Below, piece by piece: positions 8,923-17,859 of a stretch of 64,000 nucleotides of DNA. The notes below the pieces were generated by a model that did not search any database, had not been told where the DNA came from, and saw nothing but the letters and a program-made list of their open reading frames with translations. The position numbers and the translations under genes are program-made. Numbering within the stretch: position 1 is the first letter of the stretch; each line of letters opens with the position of its first letter. The stretch comes from Pseudomonas marginalis (GTDB lineage: Bacteria; Pseudomonadota; Gammaproteobacteria; Pseudomonadales; Pseudomonadaceae), in NCBI RefSeq assembly GCF_024169655.1, contig NZ_JALJWV010000001.1, positions 1,741,001 to 1,805,000 of the forward strand. The letters are read 5' to 3'.

Positions 8923-9231
8923 ATGAATGCACCACACCCCCTCATACGCCTGGCCCCGATCACTGCGGACCTGAATCAACGCAATCCAAGAATTCTCCTC
9001 GGCGGCAAGCACCAGCCGACGCTGTTGCGTTACCTGGATGGTTGGCCGCGGCGTGGCGGGCGGCCTTCGGCGTTCCTGATCCAGTTTGTCGAAGATGGCG
9101 ATTCCCTGGCGCGCTTTGCCAGCAACAGCTTTGACCTTGCGGTGATCCAGGCGCCCAGCGCTAGAGATGCGGCTGAGGTGATCCATCAACTGACGCGGAT
9201 TGCCCGGCAAGGCTTGATCGCACGGCGCTGA
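8923..9231 (+). CDS. hypothetical protein, 102 residues
   Basis: The reading frame from ATG 8923 encodes a soluble, arginine-rich alpha/beta protein (…GGKHQPTLLRYLDGW…, …FVEDGDSLARFASNSFDLAVIQ…, …AAEVIHQLTRIARQG…). No signal peptide or membrane segment is visible and no family is recognised. Codon usage is typical of the genome and the frame is GC-biased like a real gene. It converges with the ABC exporter operon, with a 4-bp gap between stop codons, so the two share no terminator. Its long leader and good promoter suggest regulated expression. Confidence 0.6.
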   Translation: MNAPHPLIRLAPITADLNQRNPRILLGGKHQPTLLRYLDGWPRRGGRPSAFLIQFVEDGDSLARFASNSFDLAVIQAPSARDAAEVIHQLTRIARQGLIARR

Positions 9232-9235
9232 GCCT

Positions 9236-10927
9236 TCAATAAAACGCCGACGGCGGCACCGGACAACGACGGCGACGCCATTGAAATAGCCCCCAGGCAA
9301 TCAGGCTCAGCAGTGCCGGCAACGGTACAATCACCAGCAGTTGTATGTTGCGTTCCAGGCGCTGCACCGGCGCGTAAAGGGTGTTTTTCAGCACATGCAG
9401 TTCCATCGGTAAACGCAGGCGTTCCTTGTTGAGCGCTTGCAACTGGGTGTTGGTATCGACCGCCTCGGTGCCCAGGGTCGTGCCCTCAGGGTTAAGGCGC
9501 TGCCATTCCTTCTCCGTTTGTGCCAAGCGCCGTTCCAGCTCGATGGCCTGGTCCTGGTAGGCGCGCTCGGCAGCCTCGCGGCGCTTCTCCAGCAGGTTCA
9601 GTGAGTGGCCCGTCACTGCACGCGGGCGAATATTCGCAAGGGCTTGCGGTGCTGCGAGGTTATCCAGAGCGTTCACTACAAACAGTTTGTTAGCGTTTTG
9701 CGCGGAGCCGCTGGGTGGCTTGCTCAACATATCCGTATCGGCAACCACTATCACTTGGATCTGCGTCGCCTTCTGCAGCCCCGGCGGCTGCCCGCCAAAT
9801 CCGTCGGCAAACGCTGAATAGGCTGGCCCTTCGAGTCGGGCAGCGATCACATGATGCTCGCCACGCGTGGAGAACGCGCTGTCCACGGCGCTTGAATCCA
9901 GCAGTAACGACTGTCTGGAGCTGCGCAGCAGTGGCGTGAAGGTGGCCCGGCTTTTATCCAGGGAGAACAGGGCGCCGCTGTTCGACACGGTCACCGTGTC
10001 CAGCTTCCAGGTGCTGACATCATGGGTATTCATCGCTTGGCGTGGCAGGGTGAATGTGGCCGGTTGATGTTCCGATGGGGCATAGGTGCGGTCGACCAGC
10101 ACCTTGTTGCTCGGCATGCTGACTCCCCAGCCGGCGAGTAACCCGTCTAGCCTGGTGGCCGAGGCTGTTGCCTTTGAGTCGCCTTTGCCGAGGGGGTCGA
10201 TAAACATCAGCAGTTTGCCGCCGTTCAGGACGAACTGGTCAACCGCGTACAGCGTTTTCTCCGGCAGTTCGCGGGGGTTTATGAGCATCAGGGTTTTGAT
10301 CCGCGAGGGGATATGATCTGCAGTCGGCTCCAACTCCAGTAGGTCGAAATGTCGGTGCAATTCCAGCACCAACGGTTCGATGGACGCTTCTGCCGGTAAC
10401 CCTGATAACAGCCCAACGACCGCAGGCTCCGGATGCTGCAACTGGGTGATCAGGTGGCTGATTTCATACTCCAGCAGCGGCTCGTTCTCTGGGTCGAACG
10501 ATTGGATACGTTGGGCAGCTTGGCCCTCCCGAGTGCCGATAAGACCGAAGAACCCCGGTTGATCGCGTAGTCCATATAATCCTGCTTTGTAGGCATCCTC
10601 TGAAAAGGGAGCGGGATCGATAATGTGCAAATTGATCCTGCCGTTTGCTGCGTGTTCGAACGCTCTCAGTTTTTCTTCAACGCGTTTGGCATAGTGTTTC
10701 AGGATGCTGCTTTTTTGTGCCGGTAGACTTGAATTGAAATAGTAGAAGTCCAGTGGGCTTTCCAGTGTGGTGAGTAAGTGCACTACCTCGGGTGACAATG
10801 TGTTGGTTTTTTGTTGAGAAAAATCCTGGCGTAGATCGGGAAGTTTGACTGCCCATACCAAGTTGAATGCGAGGAACAAAAGCAGTATGACGCTAAGTGT
10901 CATGCCGGTGCGCAATGGATATCGCAT
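9236..10927 (-). CDS. GldG-like auxiliary component of ABC exporter
   Basis: Encodes 563 residues and is the last gene of a three-gene operon. A membrane segment at residues ~8-28 is followed by a large periplasmic region with the Gld-type ABC auxiliary fold (QQKTNTLSPEVVHLL near 40; DQFVLNGGKLLMFIDPL near 240). A coiled coil lies at ~450-510, and a C-terminal membrane segment (LLVIVPLPALLSLIAWGLF) is followed by a basic tail. In Flavobacterium GldG works with GldA and GldF in gliding and secretion; in pseudomonads the homologous operon has no assigned substrate. AAGGA precedes the ATG at 10927. Confidence 0.8.
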   Translation of the reverse strand: MRYPLRTGMTLSVILLLFLAFNLVWAVKLPDLRQDFSQQKTNTLSPEVVHLLTTLESPLDFYYFNSSLPAQKSSILKHYAKRVEEKLRAFEHAANGRINLHIIDPAPFSEDAYKAGLYGLRDQPGFFGLIGTREGQAAQRIQSFDPENEPLLEYEISHLITQLQHPEPAVVGLLSGLPAEASIEPLVLELHRHFDLLELEPTADHIPSRIKTLMLINPRELPEKTLYAVDQFVLNGGKLLMFIDPLGKGDSKATASATRLDGLLAGWGVSMPSNKVLVDRTYAPSEHQPATFTLPRQAMNTHDVSTWKLDTVTVSNSGALFSLDKSRATFTPLLRSSRQSLLLDSSAVDSAFSTRGEHHVIAARLEGPAYSAFADGFGGQPPGLQKATQIQVIVVADTDMLSKPPSGSAQNANKLFVVNALDNLAAPQALANIRPRAVTGHSLNLLEKRREAAERAYQDQAIELERRLAQTEKEWQRLNPEGTTLGTEAVDTNTQLQALNKERLRLPMELHVLKNTLYAPVQRLERNIQLLVIVPLPALLSLIAWGLFQWRRRRCPVPPSAFY

Positions 10928-10942
10928 CGAGAGTGTTCCTTC

Positions 10943-11668
10943 TCAGCTGTTCTTGTAGTTGAGGATCGCGGTCGTCGCAGCAAGAAAAGCAATGATCATG
11001 CTGATGAAATACGCGCAGTCTTGAAAGGTAAGTGTCCCGTGGTCAATCAGGCCAAAACGCAGGAGCGGGCTGAGAGACGTCAAACTATCGATGATCCAGA
11101 TGGGCGCTTGACGCTCAAGTGCATCCAACACCGAAGACACGCCACTGGCCAATAACAGCAGGCTCAGCGTCAATATGAAAATGGCCAGGCGTTGGCGGGT
11201 CAGTGCGCAAATAAAAACACCGACAGAGAGATAGCTCCCGGCTAATAACCAACTGGCCAGAAATTGTGAGGCAATGACCCCGTTGTCCGCAGTGCCCAGC
11301 AAGTTGACAACCGTCACGATGGGAAATGTCAGCAATAATGCCAGGCCCGCCACGACCCAGGCGGCGAGGAATTTGCCAATAACCAGTTCCGCGGGCCTGA
11401 CAGGCAGGGTTTTCATGAAATCGCCAAAGCCGGTCTCGTTCTCATCCGCCCAAAGTTGAGTCGACAGCGCAGGGATCAGTAACAGGTACAACCAAGGATG
11501 CCATTGAAAAAAGCCCTGCAAGTCGCTGCTGCTTCGCTCCAGCAATGGGCTTGTGTGCAATCCCAGTAAGGCGGACAGCACCAGGAATACTGCAATGCTC
11601 AGGTAGGTGGCAGGTGCCGATAGATAGCTGGCAAGCTGGCGTTTGAAAACAGGTGGCAGCAGGTTCAA
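10943..11668 (-). CDS. ABC-2 type permease, GldF-like
   Basis: Encodes 241 residues with six predicted membrane helices, for example YLSIAVFLVLSALLGL, FLAAWVVAGLALLLTFPIV and LAIFILTLSLLLLASGV. The cytosolic motif ADENETGFGDFMKTLPVRPAELVIGKF is the typical ABC-2 coupling loop. I place the start at TTG 11668 because CAGGAGG lies 7 bp upstream and the codon overlaps the stop of the ATPase gene (TTGA), which implies translational coupling. The frame is open further upstream, but that part is the ATPase gene read in another frame. The substrate is unknown. Confidence 0.8.
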   Translation of the reverse strand: MNLLPPVFKRQLASYLSAPATYLSIAVFLVLSALLGLHTSPLLERSSSDLQGFFQWHPWLYLLLIPALSTQLWADENETGFGDFMKTLPVRPAELVIGKFLAAWVVAGLALLLTFPIVTVVNLLGTADNGVIASQFLASWLLAGSYLSVGVFICALTRQRLAIFILTLSLLLLASGVSSVLDALERQAPIWIIDSLTSLSPLLRFGLIDHGTLTFQDCAYFISMIIAFLAATTAILNYKNS

Positions 11669-12591
11669 TGGGATGCCTCCTGGCTCAGGTGGTGAACGAC
11701 ATCGTTCAGGCGACCTGGCTCCAGATTCAGTGAGTGTATTTCCCAGCGCCGGTTGGCAATCAATGCGCAGATGGCGGGGTAGATGGAGTGTCCCGGCATG
11801 GCGAGAACGGTCACCGTGCCTGGACCGTGCCGGTCTTCTTCGATACCTGCCACGCCGGGCAGCACGGCGAGCGCCAACAAATCGAGGGCCGACTTCGCCG
11901 CCAGGGTGACCGCCCGGAAGTGCCGGGAGCTGCGCTGTAGCTCGGGCATTGGGGTGTCCGCCAGCAGGCGACCGCCGCCAATGACCAGGGCCCGGGTGCA
12001 GACGCCGGCCAGCGCTTCGCAATCGCGTGAGGCAACGATAATCGTCATCTCGTCGGCCAATGACTGGATAAGCGTGCTGATCTTTCCTTGCTGATGGGGC
12101 GCCAAGCCTTCGCCGGGTTCGTCCAGCAGTAGTACGTCGGGGTCGTGCAGCAGGGCTTGGGCAAATGCGACTTTGCGTTTCAGGCCCGGCGGAAGCGTGT
12201 TGATCGGGTAACCGAGGACTGGCCAGAGTTCGAGTCGGCTGGCGGCGCGATCCACCCGCCTGCGTTTCTCCGCGCCCTGGAATCCACGAACGGTGGCGAT
12301 GAAGCTGAGCAAGTTCTTGACTGACAGGGTCGGGTGGTTGACGCCGGATTCGGGTTGATAGCCTATTGCCTTGCGTGCGTGATACCCATGGGTTTGTGTA
12401 TCCAGCCCCAAAATCCGCACCTGCCCCGAGGAGGGCTGGGTGGCGCCGGCGATCATCTTCAAAAGTGTAGTTTTACCTGCCCCCTCCAATCCAAATAACC
12501 CAAGGCACTCTTGGCGTTTGGCAGAAAATGAGACATCGCTGATTACACTCTTTTTGTTCAAGTATTTTGTGAGGTTGCTTATCTCGATCAT
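11665..12591 (-). CDS. ABC transporter ATPase, GldA-like
   Basis: Encodes 308 residues and is the first gene of the exporter operon. Walker A is GLEGAGKTTLL (~residue 34), and the Q-loop region is IGYQPES. The signature loop is degenerate: LPPGLKRKVAFAQALL replaces LSGGQ. Walker B is DVLLLDEPGEGL, and the H-loop position carries VASRDCE rather than the usual histidine. The last 90 residues are a regulatory extension. The loss of the canonical signature and H-loop histidine is unusual and may mean weak or non-canonical hydrolysis. The upstream ribosome binding site is poor. Confidence 0.8.
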   Translation of the reverse strand: MIEISNLTKYLNKKSVISDVSFSAKRQECLGLFGLEGAGKTTLLKMIAGATQPSSGQVRILGLDTQTHGYHARKAIGYQPESGVNHPTLSVKNLLSFIATVRGFQGAEKRRRVDRAASRLELWPVLGYPINTLPPGLKRKVAFAQALLHDPDVLLLDEPGEGLAPHQQGKISTLIQSLADEMTIIVASRDCEALAGVCTRALVIGGGRLLADTPMPELQRSSRHFRAVTLAAKSALDLLALAVLPGVAGIEEDRHGPGTVTVLAMPGHSIYPAICALIANRRWEIHSLNLEPGRLNDVVHHLSQEASH

Positions 12592-12848
12592 TATGCTTTT
12601 CTATTCGGTGGGTAAGGCAAGAAGAATGAAGAGGCAAGCGCCTTTATTGAGTGATACAGGGCTCGGGTTTAAAAATGGTACGTTCAATGCATCGTGCTTG
12701 GAAGCACTGAAGTATATTAATAAGAGAAGTCCTACGTTCAGTCGATTAGCGCGCTGAAACAATCGTTGAGTGATAAATGCATGTTGATGGTCGGATGTTT
12801 ATCTGATGTTTATATACGCTTTGCTTGTTGTCATGAGGCCCGATTACT

Positions 12849-14012
12849 ATGATGCTTCTACGTACCCTAGTTCTTGAACGCTCGGGTGAAGATACGCCGG
12901 TCAACGGCGCTCTGCTCTGTGGTTTTGCTATACCCCAGATCGCGTCAAACTTTCTTGTGTACAGTCTGGATGAAGAAATAGAACCGGGTAGTTCCCGGGT
13001 ATATGTCGCAGCATTACGTAGGAAAGTTGAACGGTACTTCTTGGGCGGGGTGGATGCTCAGGAAGATCTGCAAGTTGCGATGCGAGTATTTAAACAAATA
13101 CTGACCCTGGCGGCGTCCGGTACCAAACCGGGCAGTGTCGGTGACGGCCAGGTTCCTTATCATTTTGTCGACTTGAAAGGCTGCAAGTTGCCGCCCGCCA
13201 GGCCCGAAGATCATCATTCAATGAACATCAAGAAAGCCTTGGTGATGAAGGTGATTACCTTGGGGACGTCTGCCCCTGCGTCAGAAGCGATTGAAAGTCC
13301 CACGCTGATTGTCCCGTCCATTCGTTTTTCTTCCCGAATGGTCTCGGCTCCCAAAGTGACGAAGGAGCCTGAAAAGGTCTTGCCCGTGATGATCCAGGAG
13401 CCGGCTCAACCTCCGCAGCAGGCGCCAGAGGTCTTGGCGCCAAATGAATCGCTGGCCGTTGTGGTTGCACCCAGTGCGCCGCCGGCATTGAGCGAACAGG
13501 AGGAGCAAAATTCGCTGTTCGAGGTGGATAGCACCTTGACCAACCTCGCGCGCGTCGCCCAGGAACTGACCCAGCAAAAACTCGCGATGCAAAAGCGCGA
13601 AGAGGTGCTTGAGCAGCGCCAGGTTCAGCTGCAGCAAGGGCTGGCGGAGCTTGAGCAAAAACGCCAGGAGCTGACCCGTCGGGTGGCGCAGGAGGAGGGC
13701 GCCCTGCAGTTGCAGGCTCAGGCGCTGGAAGGGCGTGAGGCACAGTTGGCAAATGCCTTGGGTGCGCAGCAGCAAGGGCAGCGCCAAATGGATGAGCGCG
13801 CCCGCGTCTTGGAGGAGCGGGTCACTCAAGTCGAGGTGCAAGAGTTACGGGCGCGCCAGAAGAGTGAGACGTTGGCGGCGTTGCTCGTGCAGTTACCTGG
13901 GTTGCGCCAGAATGTGCAGGCCGTCCTCTTTGAGCTCGACCAGGCGTTGGACGGCCTGGCGAGAAATGAGCTGCTTCAACCCAGCAGCGATCTTGGTGCA
14001 ATCCACTTGTGA
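12849..14012 (+). CDS. uncharacterised protein with long coiled coil
   Basis: Encodes 387 residues; I do not recognise the family. Residues 1-~135 look globular (FLVYSLDEEIEPGSSRVYVAALRRKVERYFL…, VAMRVFKQILTLAASG). Residues ~140-220 are Pro/Ala-rich and probably disordered. Residues ~223-365 are a continuous Gln/Glu/Arg heptad region (for example VLEQRQVQLQQGLAELEQKR), clearly a coiled coil. No signal peptide or membrane segment is seen. The first half is AT-richer than its neighbours, as is the 250 bp before it. GAGG at 12834 supports the ATG at 12849. It is divergent from the Gld-type exporter operon; a link is possible but not shown. Confidence 0.7.
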   Translation: MMLLRTLVLERSGEDTPVNGALLCGFAIPQIASNFLVYSLDEEIEPGSSRVYVAALRRKVERYFLGGVDAQEDLQVAMRVFKQILTLAASGTKPGSVGDGQVPYHFVDLKGCKLPPARPEDHHSMNIKKALVMKVITLGTSAPASEAIESPTLIVPSIRFSSRMVSAPKVTKEPEKVLPVMIQEPAQPPQQAPEVLAPNESLAVVVAPSAPPALSEQEEQNSLFEVDSTLTNLARVAQELTQQKLAMQKREEVLEQRQVQLQQGLAELEQKRQELTRRVAQEEGALQLQAQALEGREAQLANALGAQQQGQRQMDERARVLEERVTQVEVQELRARQKSETLAALLVQLPGLRQNVQAVLFELDQALDGLARNELLQPSSDLGAIHL

Positions 14013-14137
14013 TGCGAGGCGTCGGTGGGTCTGGCTACTTTCCCCCGTTCATTTATCATCACCCTCTGTTCGTCGACGCCGGGCCTTCAAGCTGCGGCGT
14101 ATTGGAATCAATGGACATTGCCTGGGGATGCACGCGT

Positions 14138-14611
14138 TTGAGTACCAAGCTGATTACCAAAGAAGGTCATGAAGCGCTGAAGAAGGAGTTGGATTACCTG
14201 TGGCGCGAAAAGCGTCCGGACACCACGCGCAAGGTGACGTGGGCCGCCTCCCTGGGGGATCGCAGCGAGAACGCGGACTACCAGTACAACAAGAAGCTGC
14301 TGCGTGAGATTGATCGGCGGGTACGCTACCTGCGCAAGCGTCTGGAAGACATGCGCGTGGTGGAGTACATGCCCGAACAGGAGGGGCGGGTATTTTTCGG
14401 CGCCTGGGTCGATATTGAAAACGAGCAGGGCGAGACCAAGCGTTTTCGTATCGTCGGCTATGACGAGATCTATGAGCGGATGGACTACATCTCCATCGAC
14501 TCACCGATGGCACGGGCGCTGTTGCGCAAGCAAGTCGACGACGAGGCCATCGTGCAGACACCGAACGGCGAGGTGTGCTGGTGGATCACCGGTATCGAGT
14601 ATGTGAAATAG
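14138..14611 (+). CDS. greB: transcription elongation factor GreB
   Basis: Encodes 157 residues. GreB binds the RNA polymerase secondary channel and stimulates cleavage of backtracked transcripts. The coiled-coil tip with its acidic residues is intact (WAASLGDRSENADYQYNKK), as is the GreB-specific LWREKRP and the C-terminal FKBP-like domain (FRIVGYDEIYERMDYISIDSPMARALL). I start it at TTG 14138, behind GGGGA, because this gives the expected STKLIT N-terminus and the usual length (E. coli 158). An in-frame ATG at 14111 would add nine residues that GreB lacks. It converges with the downstream permease gene. Confidence 0.92.
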   Translation: MSTKLITKEGHEALKKELDYLWREKRPDTTRKVTWAASLGDRSENADYQYNKKLLREIDRRVRYLRKRLEDMRVVEYMPEQEGRVFFGAWVDIENEQGETKRFRIVGYDEIYERMDYISIDSPMARALLRKQVDDEAIVQTPNGEVCWWITGIEYVK

Positions 14612-14617
14612 GCAATC

Positions 14618-14648
14618 ATGGCCCGCAGTCTTTGAGGCTGCGGGCCAT
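14618..14648. terminator. bidirectional hairpin between greB and the permease gene
   Basis: ATGGCCCGCAG (14618-14628) and CTGCGGGCCAT (14638-14648) form a perfect 11-bp stem with a 9-nt loop, in the 44-bp gap between convergent stop codons. T-runs are weak on both sides. Confidence 0.6.
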
Positions 14649-14655
14649 CGTCCTT

Positions 14656-17169
14656 TCAACCTTCGCGCAATACCGTCAGCGGGCTGGCATTCAGCGCGCG
14701 GCGCGTCCCGAATACCCCGGCACCGCCGATCAGCACCGCACCGATCACCGGCAGCAGTAGCAACCACACGTGCGGGTGCCAGGCCAGGTCAAAGGCGTAG
14801 CGGTACAGCACCCATGTCACCAGCTCGGTGCCCAGCGCCGCGAGCAAACCGCTGACCGCGCCCAGCAGGCCGAACTCGATGCGTCGGGCCTTCACCAGCA
14901 GCTTGCGCTCGGCGCCCAGCGCCCGCAGCAGCGCACCTTGGCGAATGCGCTCATCCAGGGTGGCCTGCAGGCCGGAAAACAGCACCGCCATCCCTGCCGC
15001 CAGCACAAATAGCAGCACATATTCCACCGCCAGCGTCACTTGGGCGAGGATGCTGCGCAGTTGCTCCAGCAGGGCCTCGACCTGCAGGATCGTGGCGGCC
15101 GGGAATGCCCGGGACAGGTCGACGATCTGCCGGTCATGGCCGGGGGCCAGATAGAAGCTGGTCAAGTAGGTGGCCGGCAGGTCTTTCAAGGTGCCAGGCT
15201 GGAAAATCATGAAGAAGTTGGGCTGGAAGTTATCCCAATTGATGGTACGCAGGCTGGTGACCCGAGCTTCACGATTTTCCCCCGCCACCGTGAACACCAG
15301 ATGGTCGTCGAGCTTGAGTTTCAGGCTTTCGGCGACCTTGGCTTCCACCGACACACCCGGTATTTCATCATCCGGTTGCTGCACCCACCAAGTCCCCGCA
15401 GTCAGGGCATTGCCCGGCGGCAGGTCGGCGGCCCAGGTCAGGCTCAGGTCGCGCTGTACCGCACGGTCGCCGCTGGAGTCCTTGCTGACGATCTCCTGCA
15501 CCGGCTCGCCGTTGACGCTGATCAGCCGGCCGGGCACCACCGGATACAGCGGCGCCGATTGCGCCTGCAGCTCGAGCAGGCGCGCACCAAAGGCGTCTTT
15601 GTCGGCGGGCAGGATATTCAGCGCGAAGTAGTTGGGCGCATCCTTGGGCAACTGGTTTTGCCAGGTGTCCAGCAATTCGCCGCGCAGCAGGGCGATCAAA
15701 CCCATGGACAGCAGGATCAAGCCGAACGCCAGGGACTGGCCTGCCGCCGCCAGCGGATAGCGCAGCAACTGGCCCAGGCCCAGGCGCCACGGCAGGGACG
15801 CCCGGGCCAGCAGGCGGCGTAGGCTCTGCAACAGCAGCAGGAGCAGGCCGCCGAGAATCAACGCCGCAACCACGCCGCCGCCGAGCAGGGCGAAGGTCAG
15901 CACCAGGTCGAGGCTCAGGCGCCACATGATCAGGCCCAGGGCAAGCAGCGCCGCGCCATAGACCATCCAGGTGCTGGACGGGATGGGCAGCAGGTCGCGT
16001 CGCAGTACGCGCAGCGGTGGTACGCGGCCCAGTGCCGCCAACGGCGGCAGGGCGAAACCGGCAAGGGCCACCAGCCCGGTGCCGATCCCGGCAATGGCCG
16101 GCAGTAGCCCACCGGGTGGTACGTCCGCCGGCAGCAGGTCGTGCAGGAAATAGAACAGACCAAATTGCGCGAGCCAGCCGAGCAGGGCACCGGCCAGGCT
16201 CGCCAGCAGGCCGAGTACGCTGAGTTGCAGGCTGAACAACAGCATGGCTTCACGCCGCGATAAACCCAGGCAGCGCAACAGCGCACTGGCATCAAAGCGT
16301 CGGCTGGCGAAACGGTTGGCGGACAGCGCCACGGCCACACCGGCCAGCAGCACCGCCACCAGGCTGGCCATGTTCAGGTAGCGCTCAGCCTTGCCCAGGG
16401 CGCCGCCGATCTGCTGGTTGCCATCCCGGGAATCCTGCAGGCGCTGGTTGGCCGCGAGGCCCGGCTTGACCAGGTCGCGATAGGTTTGCAGTGCCGTACT
16501 GGCTGGGGCCCCGCGCCACAGTTCGCGGTAGCTGACGCGACTGCCAGGCTGGACCACGCCGGTGGCGTCGAGGTCGGCCAGGTTGATCATCACCCTTGGC
16601 GTGAGGCTGTAGAAATTGCCAGCGCGGTCCGGTTCATAGGTCAGCACGCGGGTCAGGCGCAGGGGCTTCATGCCCACGTCGATGCTGTCACCCACTTTCA
16701 GGTCGAGTGCCGTGAGCAGCCGCGCCTCCACCCAGGCTTCGCCGGGTTTCGGGCCGCCGCCTGGGGTTTCGTCACCGAACGGCGCCGCTGCGCTTTTCAG
16801 TTCGCCGCGCAGCGGGTACTGCTCGTTGACCGCCTTGATGCTGGACAGCTGGATGCCGTTATCGGTGGCGATAACGCTGGAGAACTCGACGACGCGCGCG
16901 TGATCCAGGCCCAGTTCGGTCCCGGACCTGATTTGCTCGGGGCGTGCGGGTGAGCTGCCCTCGAGCACCAGGTCGGCGCCAAGAAACTCGGTGGCGCGCA
17001 ACAGCATGGCGCCATTCAGGCGTGCGCCGAAGTAGCCGATGGCAGTGCTGGAGGCGACGGCCACCAGCAGGGCGAAGAACAACACGCGCAATTCGCCGGC
17101 GCGGGCATCGCGCAGCAATTGGCGCATGGCAAGGCTGAACAGGCGCAGCAGCGGCAAACGTGCCATCAA
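14656..17169 (-). CDS. FtsX-family ABC permease, YbbP-like
   Basis: Encodes 837 residues in the large MacB/FtsX-type permease class with ten predicted membrane segments, as in E. coli YbbP. There is an N-terminal helix (LLRDARAGELRVLFFALLVAVASSTAIG), then a periplasmic domain, then two four-helix sets separated by a second periplasmic domain, and a final FtsX module ending GVFGTRRALNASPLTVLREG. The start overlaps the stop of the partner ATPase gene by 4 bp (ATGA), so the two are co-translated. The YbbA-YbbP system is thought to move lipophilic substrates or support lipoprotein/esterase functions; no substrate is proven. Confidence 0.85.
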   Translation of the reverse strand: MMARLPLLRLFSLAMRQLLRDARAGELRVLFFALLVAVASSTAIGYFGARLNGAMLLRATEFLGADLVLEGSSPARPEQIRSGTELGLDHARVVEFSSVIATDNGIQLSSIKAVNEQYPLRGELKSAAAPFGDETPGGGPKPGEAWVEARLLTALDLKVGDSIDVGMKPLRLTRVLTYEPDRAGNFYSLTPRVMINLADLDATGVVQPGSRVSYRELWRGAPASTALQTYRDLVKPGLAANQRLQDSRDGNQQIGGALGKAERYLNMASLVAVLLAGVAVALSANRFASRRFDASALLRCLGLSRREAMLLFSLQLSVLGLLASLAGALLGWLAQFGLFYFLHDLLPADVPPGGLLPAIAGIGTGLVALAGFALPPLAALGRVPPLRVLRRDLLPIPSSTWMVYGAALLALGLIMWRLSLDLVLTFALLGGGVVAALILGGLLLLLLQSLRRLLARASLPWRLGLGQLLRYPLAAAGQSLAFGLILLSMGLIALLRGELLDTWQNQLPKDAPNYFALNILPADKDAFGARLLELQAQSAPLYPVVPGRLISVNGEPVQEIVSKDSSGDRAVQRDLSLTWAADLPPGNALTAGTWWVQQPDDEIPGVSVEAKVAESLKLKLDDHLVFTVAGENREARVTSLRTINWDNFQPNFFMIFQPGTLKDLPATYLTSFYLAPGHDRQIVDLSRAFPAATILQVEALLEQLRSILAQVTLAVEYVLLFVLAAGMAVLFSGLQATLDERIRQGALLRALGAERKLLVKARRIEFGLLGAVSGLLAALGTELVTWVLYRYAFDLAWHPHVWLLLLPVIGAVLIGGAGVFGTRRALNASPLTVLREG

Positions 17170-17849
17170 GGCTCCAGGGGCGCGACCATCAGGCCGGCTT
17201 CAAGGCGGATCAGGCGTCGGCAACGGTGGGCCAGGCGCTCATCGTGAGTGACCAGGACCAGTGTCGTGCCGCTTTCTTTATTCAGTTCAAACAGCAGGTC
17301 GCTGATGCGCTCGCCGGTATGGCTGTCGAGGTTGCCGGTGGGTTCATCGGCAAACAGCACGTCAGGTTCGGCGGCAAATGCGCGGGCGATCGCCACCCGT
17401 TGTTGCTCGCCCCCGGAGAGTTGGCGTGGCGAGTGGGTCAGGCGTTGGCCCAGGCCGACCCGTTCGAGCAGGTGCCTGGCACGCTCGCGGGCGTCTTTGC
17501 GGCCGTCCAGCTCCAGCGGCAGCATGACGTTTTCCAGCGCGTTGAGGCTGTCGAGCAGTTGGAATGACTGGAAGACGAAGCCCACGTGTTCGGCGCGGAT
17601 GCGTGCGCGCTGGTCTTCGTCGAGGGTGCTCAGGGCTTGCCCCGCGAGCGTGACTTCGCCACTGCTGGGCAGGTCGAGGCCGGCCAACAGGCCGAGGAGG
17701 GTGGATTTACCGGAACCGGAGGCACCGACGATAGCCAGGCTATCGCCCTTGTTCAGTTCCAGGCTCAGTTCGTGCAGGATAGTCAGTTCACCTTCCGCGC
17801 TGGGAACCACTTTGCTAAGGTTCCGCGCGGTGAGAATGCTTGCGCCCAT
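17166..17849 (-). CDS. ybbA: ABC transporter ATPase, YbbA/LolD-like
   Basis: Encodes 227 residues. Walker A is [11 protein letters not shown], the Q-loop is FVFQSFQLL, the signature is [14 protein letters not shown], Walker B is [12 protein letters not shown], and the H-loop is LVTHDERLA; all are intact. This is the LolD/MacB subfamily. The gene is paired with the FtsX-type permease downstream and is divergent from tesA, as ybbA is from tesA in E. coli, which supports the symbol. The ATG at 17849 lies only 10 bp from the tesA start, so both ribosome binding regions overlap the start of the other gene. Confidence 0.88.
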   Translation of the reverse strand: MGASILTARNLSKVVPSAEGELTILHELSLELNKGDSLAIVGASGSGKSTLLGLLAGLDLPSSGEVTLAGQALSTLDEDQRARIRAEHVGFVFQSFQLLDSLNALENVMLPLELDGRKDARERARHLLERVGLGQRLTHSPRQLSGGEQQRVAIARAFAAEPDVLFADEPTGNLDSHTGERISDLLFELNKESGTTLVLVTHDERLAHRCRRLIRLEAGLMVAPLEP

Positions 17850-17859
17850 GGAGAATCCG

